DNA from: Streptomyces sp. NBC_00425
GTDB lineage: Bacteria; Actinomycetota; Actinomycetes; Streptomycetales; Streptomycetaceae
Direction of reading: 5' to 3'
Length of the DNA: 64,000 bases
Assembly (NCBI RefSeq): GCF_036030735.1
Contig: NZ_CP107928.1
Span: forward strand, 2,294,001 to 2,358,000
The translations under genes were made by a program, and so were the position numbers. Below are positions 17,734-24,859 of this stretch, one piece after another. The notes under the pieces are model-generated. The model saw nothing but the letters and a program-made list of their open reading frames with translations, had not been told where the DNA came from and did not search any database. Within the stretch, counting starts at the first letter, position 1; every line of letters begins with the position of its first letter.

Positions 17734-17993
17734 CCTGCCCACCCGTCGTCCGTTCCCGCGCTCCTGCGCGTCGCGCTCTCCATCCGGTCGAGGAGTTCGT
17801 CCTCCTGGCGGTCGAACTCCTCCTCCGTGATCTCACCGGCGTCCAACTGCTCCTCCAGCCGGGCGAGTTCGGCCCGAATGGTGCTCGGGTCGTAATAGAT
17901 CCGCTCTGCCTCCTTCAGTACCTGGCCCATCACCCAGCCGCTGCCGCGGACCGGGGCGAACGGCAGAAGAAGGACCTCTGAGATGAGTCCCAT
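17730..17993 (-). CDS. gvpG: Gas vesicle protein GvpG
   Basis: 87 aa. GvpG pattern: MGLISEVLLLPFAPVRGSGW, then VLKEAERIYYDPSTIRAEL and the acidic helix DAGEITEEEFDRQEDELLDR. A small accessory protein of the GvpF/G/L assembly complex in other systems. The start ATG 17993 lies 7 nt after the gvpF stop, the only non-overlapping junction between gvpA and gvpK. Confidence 0.92.
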   Translation of the reverse strand: MGLISEVLLLPFAPVRGSGWVMGQVLKEAERIYYDPSTIRAELARLEEQLDAGEITEEEFDRQEDELLDRMESATRRSAGTDDGWAG

Positions 17994-18000
17994 GACACGC

Positions 18001-18759
18001 CTACTCCCGGGTCGTGCCGGCGGGTTCGGGTTCGGCCGGACCGGGCTCCACGAAGCTGTACGGCGGCAGCGGGCCGTTGACCCGCACCTCGAGATGCGGG
18101 CGGCCCTTGCGGAGCTCCTCCGCGGCCTCCAGGAACCCGGCCGCCGAGTCGCGGTCCACCAGGAAGGACAGGTTGACCAGCCAGCCCGTGGACTCGGGGC
18201 CCACGCTGACGTGCGCGGCGAGCGGCTCGAGCTGCTGCCGCACATCCGCCGCGTCCTCGGCCTCCTTGGCCTTGACCGCTGCGGCCACCATCTCGCCGAG
18301 CTGCAGACGCTGCTCGTAACTGCCGCCGCCCGACTGACGGTTGGCCTCGGCCAGACCGCGCAGTTCGGGGCTCTCGGCCATCACCTGGTGCAGCACGGCC
18401 TCTTCGACGTGCGAGGCCTTGACGTTGTACTCCACCCGGCCCTCGAGGACGTCCAGACGCTCCTTGTAGTGCCCGGCGCGCTCGGCGAGGACTCCGGTGA
18501 CGGAGCTGTCGTCGGGTGCGACGCTGCCGAACCGCATGGGCAGCACACAGCCGCCGGCGCCCGCCTCGGCGAGCACGGTCTGGTGGGCGAGCAGCTCCCT
18601 GCGCTTGGGCCGCAGCCCCTCGGGGGCGTCGCTGACGATCGCCGCCAGCTCGCCCTCCGTCAGGACGCGCACCGGCAGCGGCGGCTCGCCGACACCGGCC
18701 AGGCCGTCGGGAAGGGCGGGGTGCGACCGCGCGACGATGCCGTACACGTACGTGCTCAC
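18001..18759 (-). CDS. gvpF: Gas vesicle protein GvpF (GvpF/L family)
   Basis: 252 aa. N-terminal TYVYGIVARSHPALPDGL, EGELAAIVSDAP, core VLPMRFGSVAPDDSSVTGVL, the strand VEYNVKASH and C-terminal VNGPLPPYSFVEP. GvpF binds GvpA monomers and is essential for assembly in studied systems. The ATG overlaps the gvpA stop by 4 nt, so it is translationally coupled to the shell gene. Confidence 0.93.
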   Translation of the reverse strand: MSTYVYGIVARSHPALPDGLAGVGEPPLPVRVLTEGELAAIVSDAPEGLRPKRRELLAHQTVLAEAGAGGCVLPMRFGSVAPDDSSVTGVLAERAGHYKERLDVLEGRVEYNVKASHVEEAVLHQVMAESPELRGLAEANRQSGGGSYEQRLQLGEMVAAAVKAKEAEDAADVRQQLEPLAAHVSVGPESTGWLVNLSFLVDRDSAAGFLEAAEELRKGRPHLEVRVNGPLPPYSFVEPGPAEPEPAGTTRE

Positions 18760-19196
18760 TCCTGCTCCTCCTTCCGGCGCGCGGATGTGCTCTTACGGGC
18801 CCGGGGCCTGGCCTCGCGTTCCCGCTCCTCGGAGGAGTCGTCGCCACGGGCCTGCTTGAACGCGTCGGAGATGGTCTCCGCCGCGCCCGACAGTGCTCCC
18901 TTGGACTTGCCGCGGGCGCCGGACTCGGTCATCTCGCCGACGAGGTCGGGCAGGCCGGGGTCCTTGCGCGGTCCTGCCTCCAGGTCGAGCCGGTTGCACG
19001 CCTCGGCGAAGCGCAGATAGGTGTCGACGCTGGCCACCACGACCCTGACGTCGATCTTGAGGATCTCGATGCCGACCAGGGACACCCGCACGAACGCGTC
19101 GATGACGAGACCCCTGTCGAGGACGAGCTCCAGCACGTCGTAGAGGCCGCTGGAGCCGCCTCCCCCGCCGGTCTGTTGTGCCGGGACAACGGTCAT
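18756..19196 (-). CDS. gvpA: Major gas vesicle shell protein GvpA (with long C-terminal extension)
   Basis: 146 aa. The conserved shell core is at about 17-72 (SSGLYDVLELVLDRGLVIDA, FVRVSLVGIEILKIDVRVVV, ASVDTYLRFAEACN). A Gly-rich leader precedes it, and about 70 extra residues follow: charged, helix-forming and rich in Arg/Lys/Ser at the end. Cyanobacterial GvpA is only about 70 aa. The start ATG 19196 is well supported by AAGGAGG (19207-19213). The leader between gvpO and gvpA holds ten copies of a 9-bp repeat; the gvpA frame is open through it, but the ribosome-binding site decides for 19196. Confidence 0.94.
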   Translation of the reverse strand: MTVVPAQQTGGGGGSSGLYDVLELVLDRGLVIDAFVRVSLVGIEILKIDVRVVVASVDTYLRFAEACNRLDLEAGPRKDPGLPDLVGEMTESGARGKSKGALSGAAETISDAFKQARGDDSSEEREREARPRARKSTSARRKEEQE

Positions 19197-19206
19197 GTCT
19201 ACCGCG

Positions 19207-19213
19207 CCTCCTT
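19207..19213 (-). promoter_or_regulatory. Strong ribosome-binding site of gvpA
   Basis: AAGGAGG on the minus strand, 10 nt before ATG 19196. It is a full match to the anti-Shine-Dalgarno core. It fixes the gvpA start, and fits the need for far more shell protein than accessory proteins, whose starts are only coupled overlaps. Confidence 0.85.
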
Positions 19214-19214
19214 G

Positions 19215-19304
19215 TCTTGGAGTTCTTGGAGTTCTTGGAGTTCTTGGAGTTCTTGAAGTTCTTGAAGTTCTTGGAGTTCTTGAAGTTCTTGAAGTTCTTG
19301 AAGT
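19215..19304. repeat. Ten tandem copies of a 9-bp repeat in the gvpA leader
   Basis: Plus-strand unit TCTTGGAGT or TCTTGAAGT, exactly ten consecutive units with a single G/A difference. It starts right beside the gvpA ribosome-binding site and fills most of the 139-nt gap between the gvpO stop (19336) and the gvpA start (19196). Low in GC compared with its surroundings. In the transcript it is a (ACTTCAAGA)n run without strong self-pairing. Confidence 0.95.
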
Positions 19305-19335
19305 GGATGGTCGGGAACCTGTACGGGCCGGCGGC

Positions 19336-19824
19336 CTAGCGGCCGCCCTGCCGATGTGCGTCGGCCCGCCCGCGCTCGTAGCGGCGGACACGCCGGTAGC
19401 CGGTCAGCTGACCGCCGGAATCGAGGTCGACCTGATAGCTCGCCATCAGGCTCATCGTGTCCGGCACCCGGGCCAGCTCCATGACCTCGATCTCCAGGGA
19501 CCAGCCGTCCTCGGTCTGCTCGAAGGACGAGACGCTCTCGGCGCTCATGCCGGTCAGCTCCGCGAGCTGGGCGCGCGCCTGGCGCAGCACGTCCATGGGG
19601 CCCGGCCGGTCGTCTGCCACGTCGTCTCCGCCTCTCCCGCGCCGAGGGCTCCGTCGTCTGTCCGGATTCCTCGAATCGTCGGCACTGTCAGAACTGTCAG
19701 AAGTGCTCGAACGGTGGGAACTGCTCGAGCGGTCGGAATGGTCTGGGGAGTCAATGTCGTCCCGATCGCGCGAACCGTCGGGATCGCGGGATCGATGTGT
19801 GTGTGAAGTGCTTTTCGTGTTCAT
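19336..19824 (-). CDS. gvpO: Gas vesicle protein GvpO
   Basis: 162 aa. The conserved C-terminal half has PMDVLRQARAQLAELTGMSA, ESVSSFEQTEDGWSLEIEVM, ELARVPDTMSLMASYQVDLD and GYRRVRRYERG, as in GvpO. The N-terminal 75 residues are a Ser/Asp/Arg-rich disordered stretch (repeats of SD, RD, SSDS). I choose ATG 19824, which has AAGGGAGAG about 9 nt upstream; GTG 19833 lies on that site. GvpO is a regulator or accessory protein needed for expression in haloarchaea. First gene of the gvp order, only 48 nt after the LigD-type gene. Confidence 0.9.
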   Translation of the reverse strand: MNTKSTSHTHRSRDPDGSRDRDDIDSPDHSDRSSSSHRSSTSDSSDSADDSRNPDRRRSPRRGRGGDDVADDRPGPMDVLRQARAQLAELTGMSAESVSSFEQTEDGWSLEIEVMELARVPDTMSLMASYQVDLDSGGQLTGYRRVRRYERGRADAHRQGGR

Positions 19825-19872
19825 CGTGGCCACCTCTCCCTTCGGGTGGCCGGAACTCCCTTGACCAAACCT

Positions 19873-20805
19873 TCACGAGCCCCGTAGTGCGTCGAGCCGG
19901 CGTCGGGCCGGGCCCAGCGCGCGCCCCCGTCCCGACGTCCCTGACCAGGGCCGCGTGCGGGCCTGGGCGACGGCGTCGGCGATGGTCCAGCGGCGCGGGC
20001 CGAGATCGGGATCGTCGAGCTGCGCCCAGCTGATCGGCGTGGCGACGGGCGCCCCCGGCAGCGCGCGCACCGTGTAGGGGGCGACGGCGGTCTGCGCGTA
20101 CCCGTTGCGCTGGACGTCCAGGTAGAGCCGCTCCCCGCGGTCCTTCTTGCGGGCCGCCGTGGTCAGCCGGTCGGGATGCTCGGCGGCGAGAGTTGCGGCG
20201 ACGTCCCGGGCGAACGCGCGGACCTCGTCGAAGTCGTCCTGCCCGTCGACCGGGACCACGACGTGCAGCCCGCGCGAGCCGGTCGTCATCAGGTCGGCGG
20301 GCAGGCGCAGCTCGCCGAGGAGTTCGCGCAGCCACCCGGCCGTCTCGCGAACGGCGGCGAAGCGGGAGCCGTCCGCCGGATCGAGGTCGAAGACCATCAG
20401 ATCGGGGCGGTCGGCCCGGTCGGACCGGGACAGCCAGCGGTGCAGAGTGACACACGCCTGGTCGGCGAGGAACGCCAGCGTGGCGGCGTCGTCGCACACG
20501 GTGTGACAGACCGTGCCGCCCTCCTTCGCCAGCTCCACCCGCGTGATCCACTCGGGGTAGTGCTCCGGTGTGTTCTTCTGCATGAACCGCGGCCCGTCGA
20601 CGCCGTCCGGATGCCGTTCCAGCATCAGGGGGCGGCCGCGCAGCTGCGGCAGCATGAACGGGGCGACGTCCCGGTAGTAGGCGACGAGGTCGGCCTTCGT
20701 GTACTCCTTCGCGTCCCCGCCGCCGGGGAAGAGCACCTTGTCCGGCCGGTGCACCTCCAGGGTCCGGCGGCCGGCGCGCACCGTGTGCACCGGGTCGCCG
20801 CTCAC
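19873..20805 (-). CDS. LigD-type polymerase (Prim-Pol) domain protein, stand-alone
   Basis: 310 aa. Matches the polymerase domain of DNA ligase D: DKVLFPGGG, TKADLVAYYRDVAPFMLPQL, GRPLMLERHPDG, the catalytic acidic motif VFDLDPADG, TTGSRGLHVVVPVDGQDD and LYLDVQRNGYAQTAVAPYTV. There is no ligase or nuclease domain. Such proteins extend or fill ends during Ku-dependent end joining and can work as primases. The GTG start at 20805 overlaps the transketolase stop by 4 nt (GTGA), so it is in one operon with it. No Ku or ligase gene is in the window. Confidence 0.9.
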   Translation of the reverse strand: MSGDPVHTVRAGRRTLEVHRPDKVLFPGGGDAKEYTKADLVAYYRDVAPFMLPQLRGRPLMLERHPDGVDGPRFMQKNTPEHYPEWITRVELAKEGGTVCHTVCDDAATLAFLADQACVTLHRWLSRSDRADRPDLMVFDLDPADGSRFAAVRETAGWLRELLGELRLPADLMTTGSRGLHVVVPVDGQDDFDEVRAFARDVAATLAAEHPDRLTTAARKKDRGERLYLDVQRNGYAQTAVAPYTVRALPGAPVATPISWAQLDDPDLGPRRWTIADAVAQARTRPWSGTSGRGRALGPARRRLDALRGS

Positions 20806-22649
20806 GGCGTGATCGCCTGCTCCACCAGCAGCCGTGCGGACGCGGCGATCGACTCGGCGTCGATGCCGGCGGCGTGCAGCTGCTCCGCCGGGCTCGCCGA
20901 ACCGGGCATCGTCCGGACGGCGAGACGCACCAGGCGGGGCACCGGACGGCCGTCGAGGAAGGCGTCGAGGACCGCGTCCCCGAGGCCGCCCTCCGGGTGG
21001 TGGTCCTCCACGGTCAGCAGGCAGCCGGTCTCCTCGGCGGCGCGCCGCAGTGTGGCCCGGTCGACGGGTTTGACGGAGTACAGGTCGACGACCCGGACCG
21101 CGATGCCCTCGCCGTCGAGCGCGTCGGCGGCCTTCAGCGCCTCGTGCACGGTGACGCCGGCCGCGACGATCGTCATGCGGTCGTGCTCCGAGGAGCGCAG
21201 CACCTTGCTGCCGCCGACCGGGAACTCCTCGTCCGGCCCGTAGAGGACCGGCGCGGCCCCGCGCGAGGTGCGCAGGTAGCGCACGCCGTCCAGGCCCGCC
21301 ATGGTGGCGACGAGCCGGGCGGTCTGGTTGGCGTCGCACGGGTACAGCACGGTGGAACCGTGCACCGCCCGCAGCATCGCCAGGTCCTCCAGGCCCATCT
21401 GCGAGGGGCCGTCCTGCCCGATGGCGACCCCCGCGTGGGAGCCGACCAGGTTGACGCCGGCGCCGCTGACGGCCGCCATGCGGATGAAGTCGTGGGCGCG
21501 GCTCAGGAAGGCCGCGAACGTGGAGGCGTACGGCGTCCAGCCGCGCGCCGAGAGTCCGACCGCGGCGGCGACCAGCTGCTGTTCGGCGATGTAGCACTCG
21601 AAGTAGCGGTCGGGATGTTCCTTGGCGAAGGCCTCGGCGCGGGTGGAGTCGCCGACCTCGCCGTCGAGGGCGACGACGTCCTCGCGGGCGGTGCCGAGGG
21701 CGGCGAGGGCCTTGCCGAAGGCGTCCCGGGTCGCCGCCTCCTCGCCCACCTGCCAGGTGGGCGGGTCCGGCTGTCCCGAGGGGACGGAGTGCAGCATCCG
21801 GGCGTCGGCCGGCTCGTGCACGCGGACCCGCAGGTCACGGACGCCGCCCAGCTCCTCGATCGCCTCGTCGGCGTCCGGCAGCGGCTTGCCGTGCAGACCC
21901 TCACGGTCCTCGACGGCGGCCACGCCGCTGCCCTTGAGGGTGCGCGCGAGGATCACCGTGGGCTGCCCGCTGGTGGAGACCGCCTCGCCGTACGCGCGGT
22001 CGATCGCGTCCACGTCGTGTCCGTCGACCTCGACCGTGTGCCAGCCGAATGCCTGGAAGCGGCGGGCGTAGGCGTCCAGGTCGTGGCCGTGCCGGGTGGG
22101 GCCGCGCTGGCCGAGCCGGTTCACGTCCACGATCGCGGTGAGGTTGTCCAGGTGCTCGTGGCCCGCGTGCTCGGCGGCCTCCCACACCGAGCCCTCGGCA
22201 AGCTCGCTGTCCCCGCACAGCACCCAGACGCGGTAGCCGGTGCGCTCGAGCCGCTTCCCGGCGAGCGCGATGCCGACGCCGACCGGCAGGCCCTGGCCGA
22301 GCGATCCGGTGGCCGTCTCCACCCATGGCAGTCGCTGCGGGGTGGGGTGTCCCTCGAGCCGGCTGCCGAGTTTGCGGAAGGTCAGCAGTTCCTCGTCGTC
22401 GACTGCCCCGGCGGCCTTGTAGGCGGAGTACAGCAGCGGGGAGGCGTGGCCCTTGGAGAGGACGAAGCGGTCGTTGCCGGGATGGGCCGGGCGGTCGAAG
22501 TCGTAACGGAGGTGGTGGGCGAGGAGGACGGCCATCAGGTCCGCGGCCGACATCGAGGACGTCGGGTGCCCGGAGCCCGCGGCGGCGGACGCGCGCACAC
22601 TGTCCACCCTCAACTGCTGTCCGAGTTCGACGAGTTCGGCGGTGTCCAT
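20802..22649 (-). CDS. tkt: Transketolase
   Basis: 615 aa in a single chain. N-terminal TPP-binding part: GSGHPTSSMSAADLMAVLLA, LSKGHASPLLYSAYKAAG, GSLGQGLPVGVGIALA, GDSELAEGSVWEAAEHAG with the distal Asn. Middle domain: activating Glu in ECYIAEQQLVAAA, and HAGVAIGQDGPSQMGLEDLA. C-terminal domain: RVVDLYSVKPVD. It transfers two-carbon units in the pentose phosphate pathway. It is close to the 610-620-aa class rather than the 690-aa E. coli type. GGAAGGAG precedes ATG 22649. Middle gene of a three-gene operon. Confidence 0.95.
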   Translation of the reverse strand: MDTAELVELGQQLRVDSVRASAAAGSGHPTSSMSAADLMAVLLAHHLRYDFDRPAHPGNDRFVLSKGHASPLLYSAYKAAGAVDDEELLTFRKLGSRLEGHPTPQRLPWVETATGSLGQGLPVGVGIALAGKRLERTGYRVWVLCGDSELAEGSVWEAAEHAGHEHLDNLTAIVDVNRLGQRGPTRHGHDLDAYARRFQAFGWHTVEVDGHDVDAIDRAYGEAVSTSGQPTVILARTLKGSGVAAVEDREGLHGKPLPDADEAIEELGGVRDLRVRVHEPADARMLHSVPSGQPDPPTWQVGEEAATRDAFGKALAALGTAREDVVALDGEVGDSTRAEAFAKEHPDRYFECYIAEQQLVAAAVGLSARGWTPYASTFAAFLSRAHDFIRMAAVSGAGVNLVGSHAGVAIGQDGPSQMGLEDLAMLRAVHGSTVLYPCDANQTARLVATMAGLDGVRYLRTSRGAAPVLYGPDEEFPVGGSKVLRSSEHDRMTIVAAGVTVHEALKAADALDGEGIAVRVVDLYSVKPVDRATLRRAAEETGCLLTVEDHHPEGGLGDAVLDAFLDGRPVPRLVRLAVRTMPGSASPAEQLHAAGIDAESIAASARLLVEQAITP

Positions 22650-22653
22650 CGGG

Positions 22654-23055
22654 TCAGCGGTCTCCTTCCGCGCGGTCGTCGCGCTGGGCGGCCCCGGGGA
22701 CGGGCCGGTTCCTCGCGGGCTCCCCGCCGGGCTGGTTCCTCGCGGGCTCGCCGCCCGGCTGGTTCCTCGCGGGCTCGCCGCCCGGCTGGTTCCTCGCGGG
22801 CTCCTCGGCGGACTCGCCGTCGCGGCCGTCGTGCGACGTCCTCGCCGGTCCGGAACTGTGCTGTCCCACCTCGGGCGTCGGCGCGTCGATCGACCGGGAG
22901 CCGTCCTCCGGCGACGACCGTTCCCGGGCGGATCCGGCGTCGCCGCCCCCGTGCCGTCCCACCTCGGGCGTGGGCGCGCTGATCGACTGGGAGCCGTCCT
23001 CCGGGGAGGGATGCGGTTCGCCGGACTCGGTGGTCGCCTGATTCTGGTCGTTCAC
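22654..23055 (-). CDS. Small disordered repeat protein upstream of transketolase
   Basis: 133 aa, no known family. Wholly hydrophilic and low in hydrophobic residues, so probably disordered. It has two internal repeats: PEDGSxSIxAPTPEVGxH at about 18-35 and 49-66, and EPARNQPGG four times from about residue 85. GTG 23055 has GAGGGG 6 nt upstream, a good ribosome-binding site, and the stop lies 4 nt before the transketolase ATG. These two facts make it a likely real gene rather than a GC shadow. Function unknown; it may be a translation-coupling leader or a scaffold. Confidence 0.6.
   Translation of the reverse strand: MNDQNQATTESGEPHPSPEDGSQSISAPTPEVGRHGGGDAGSARERSSPEDGSRSIDAPTPEVGQHSSGPARTSHDGRDGESAEEPARNQPGGEPARNQPGGEPARNQPGGEPARNRPVPGAAQRDDRAEGDR
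22706..22802. repeat. 27-bp tandem repeat, 3.6 copies
   Basis: Units at 22706-22732, 22733-22759 and 22760-22786 and a partial one from 22787, each starting GGTTCCTCGCGGGCTC. They encode the EPARNQPGG repeats on the minus strand. A second, dispersed repeat of 48 bp is at 22864-22911 and 22957-23004 and encodes the APTPEVG motif. All keep the reading frame (27 and 48 are multiples of 3). Confidence 0.9.
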
Positions 23056-23441
23056 GTCGTTCCCCTCATCGTTGTCGTCGGGTCGCCCGCCCCGTCCCGG
23101 ACGGTGCCGGCGTCCCGGGTGTGGCACCTCGTCGCCGGTCGCCGCCCCGGGTCGGACGCGGTCTGCCGGGTCCGGCCTGCCGTACGGCGCCCACCGGGGC
23201 CGGCGCGGACCGCACCCGGTGACCTGGCACGGCGCCGGGACCGTCCGGCCCCGGCGGAGCCGACGGAGGCGATCTCGATGCGAGCTCGGCTCACGGGGAC
23301 CTCCGACGGTGTCCGGGCGGGTGTCGTCCGAGGGTCTCCGCGTCCCCCGGGCAGGGGCGGTCAAACGTGCTCCGGTTTCCCGTCCGGGCTCCGGGTACCC
23401 GGGCGGCGACAGCGGATGGACCCAGTCGCGGAGGTACCCCC
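23056..23441. other. Gene-free divergent intergenic region
   Basis: 386 nt between the divergent transketolase operon and the LLM oxidoreductase gene. No repeat, terminator or operator stands out. It should hold two promoters, which I cannot locate with confidence. Confidence 0.5.
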
Positions 23442-24395
23442 ATGGCCGAGTACGGCTACTTCCTGGCCTGCGAGGAGTTCGCCCCGGCGGACCTCGTCGA
23501 GCAGGCGCGCATGGCCGAGCAGGCCGGATTCCAGGCGCTGTGGATCTCCGACCACTACCACCCGTGGAACGGCGCGCAGGGCCAGAGCCCGTTCGTCTGG
23601 TCGGTGATCGGCGCGCTCTCGGAGGCGGTGTCGCTGCCGATCGAGACGGCCGTGACCTGTCCGACGGTCCGGATGCATCCGGCGGTGGTGGCGCAGGCCG
23701 CCGCCACGGCCGCGGTGATGACGAACGGCCGCTTCCGTCTCGGCGTCGGCTCGGGCGAGGCGCTGAACGAGCACATCCTCGGCGACGCCTGGCCGCCCGC
23801 GAACGTGCGCCTGGACATGCTGGAGGAGGCGATCCAGGTGATGCGCCGGCTGTTCACCGGCGAGGAGGTCAGCCACTACGGCCCCCACTACACGGTGGAG
23901 AACGCCCGTCTGTACACGGTCCCCGACGAGCCGGTCCCCATCGACGTCTCCGGGTTCGGCCCGAAGGCGACCTCCCTCGCGTCCCGGGTGGGCGACGGCT
24001 ACATCACGATGATGCCGGACGAGCCCATGGTCGAGCAGTTCCGCAAGGGCGGCGGGGGCGCGGGGCTCGTCAGCGGCGGCACGAAGGTCTGTTACGGCGC
24101 GGATCGCGCCGAAGCCGTCCGCACGGTGCGCCGGCTGTGGTCGAACCAGCTGCTGCCCGGCGAGATGGCCCAGATCCTGCCCACACCGAGCCACTTCGAG
24201 CAGCTGGATCCGCTGGTCAGCGAGGAGATGGTCGCCGAGAACACGGTGTGCGGCGACGACCCCGACGAGCACCTCGCCGCCCTCACGGCCTTCTCCGACG
24301 CCGGCTTCGACCGCGTCTACGTCGGCCAGATCGGCCCCGACCAGCGCGGCTTCTTCGACTTCTACCGCACCAAGGTGCTTCCGAGTCTGCCGTGA
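23442..24395 (+). CDS. F420-dependent LLM-class oxidoreductase (TIGR03557-like)
   Basis: 317 aa. Luciferase-like monooxygenase fold related to F420-dependent glucose-6-phosphate dehydrogenase. Visible motifs: EYGYFLACEEFAPADLVEQA, ALWISDHYHPW, FRLGVGSGEALNEHILGD and PVPIDVSGFGPKATSLASRV. The reduced deazaflavin F420 is the expected cofactor and a sugar phosphate or alcohol a possible substrate; proximity to transketolase makes a sugar phosphate attractive but unproven. ATG 23442 follows CGCGGAGG. Divergent from the transketolase operon. Confidence 0.88.
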   Translation: MAEYGYFLACEEFAPADLVEQARMAEQAGFQALWISDHYHPWNGAQGQSPFVWSVIGALSEAVSLPIETAVTCPTVRMHPAVVAQAAATAAVMTNGRFRLGVGSGEALNEHILGDAWPPANVRLDMLEEAIQVMRRLFTGEEVSHYGPHYTVENARLYTVPDEPVPIDVSGFGPKATSLASRVGDGYITMMPDEPMVEQFRKGGGGAGLVSGGTKVCYGADRAEAVRTVRRLWSNQLLPGEMAQILPTPSHFEQLDPLVSEEMVAENTVCGDDPDEHLAALTAFSDAGFDRVYVGQIGPDQRGFFDFYRTKVLPSLP

Positions 24396-24399
24396 CCGG

Positions 24400-24414
24400 C
24401 CCGGAAATTCCGGG
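24400..24414. promoter_or_regulatory. Perfect palindrome CCCGGAA-A-TTCCGGG
   Basis: 7-bp arms around a single A, starting 4 nt after the stop of the LLM gene and 86 nt before the DUF6204 start. The loop is too short for a good terminator and there is no T-run. It looks more like a dimer-binding operator for the downstream gene. Confidence 0.45.
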
Positions 24415-24440
24415 TGGGCGGCGGCCCCGCGCCCGTAGAG

Positions 24441-24490
24441 TCGCTCCTTCGACGGCGTCGACGGCGTCGACGGCATACGTGAAGGAGCGA
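24441..24490 (+). promoter_or_regulatory. Inverted repeat in the leader of the DUF6204 gene
   Basis: TCGCTCCTTC at 24441-24450 pairs perfectly with GAAGGAGCGA at 24481-24490. The 30-nt loop contains GTCGAC-type repeats (GACGGCGTC three times in part). The second arm includes GAAGGAG, and the ribosome-binding site GGAG follows immediately at 24491, so folding could affect initiation at GTG 24500. Confidence 0.5.
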
Positions 24491-24499
24491 GGAGCGGCA

Positions 24500-24859
24500 G
24501 TGAGTGAGCAGCACACCTACCGGGTGATCGTCCGGGGCACGTGGGACGGCCTGCGTGAGGAGGACCGCGCGCGGCTGCTCGCCGAGGCGGCGGACCACGG
24601 GCTGACGAGCATGCGGTTCACCGAGGAGGGCACGCTGACGTACGAGCCGTCGCCGCTGAAGCACTTCTCGATGCGCTACGTCGTGGTGTCGGACGCGGCG
24701 GACGGCGACGAGATGGCGGGCGCGCTCGCCGAGGAGCGCGCGGAGACGGCGCTGCGGGAGCTCGGTTACGGCTTCACCGGGCTGCGGTCGACGGTCACGG
24801 ACCTCGACACCATGAAGATCAACCAGAAGTCCGCGGCCCGGTCCGCGGCCCGGCGGTGA
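24500..24859 (+). CDS. DUF6204-type protein
   Basis: 119 aa, recognised as the DUF6204 family of actinobacteria (function unknown). Conserved pieces: TYRVIVRGTWDGLREEDRAR, GLTSMRFTEEGTLTYEPSPL, KHFSMRYVVVS and ELGYGFTGLRSTVTDLDTMK. An alpha/beta fold of small size, cytosolic, no signal. GTG 24500 has GGAG 5-6 nt upstream. Its last 41 nt overlap the 3' end of the convergent acetyltransferase gene. Confidence 0.8.
   Translation: MSEQHTYRVIVRGTWDGLREEDRARLLAEAADHGLTSMRFTEEGTLTYEPSPLKHFSMRYVVVSDAADGDEMAGALAEERAETALRELGYGFTGLRSTVTDLDTMKINQKSAARSAARR

Noticed and set aside
19197..19391. N-terminal extension of GvpA through the 9-bp repeats
   Set aside because: The frame is open but reads as TSR/TPR repeats; AAGGAGG fixes the start at 19196 and normal GvpA begins there.
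22706..22802. CRISPR-like array
   Set aside because: The 27-bp units follow each other without spacers and code for a protein repeat; no cas genes are present.
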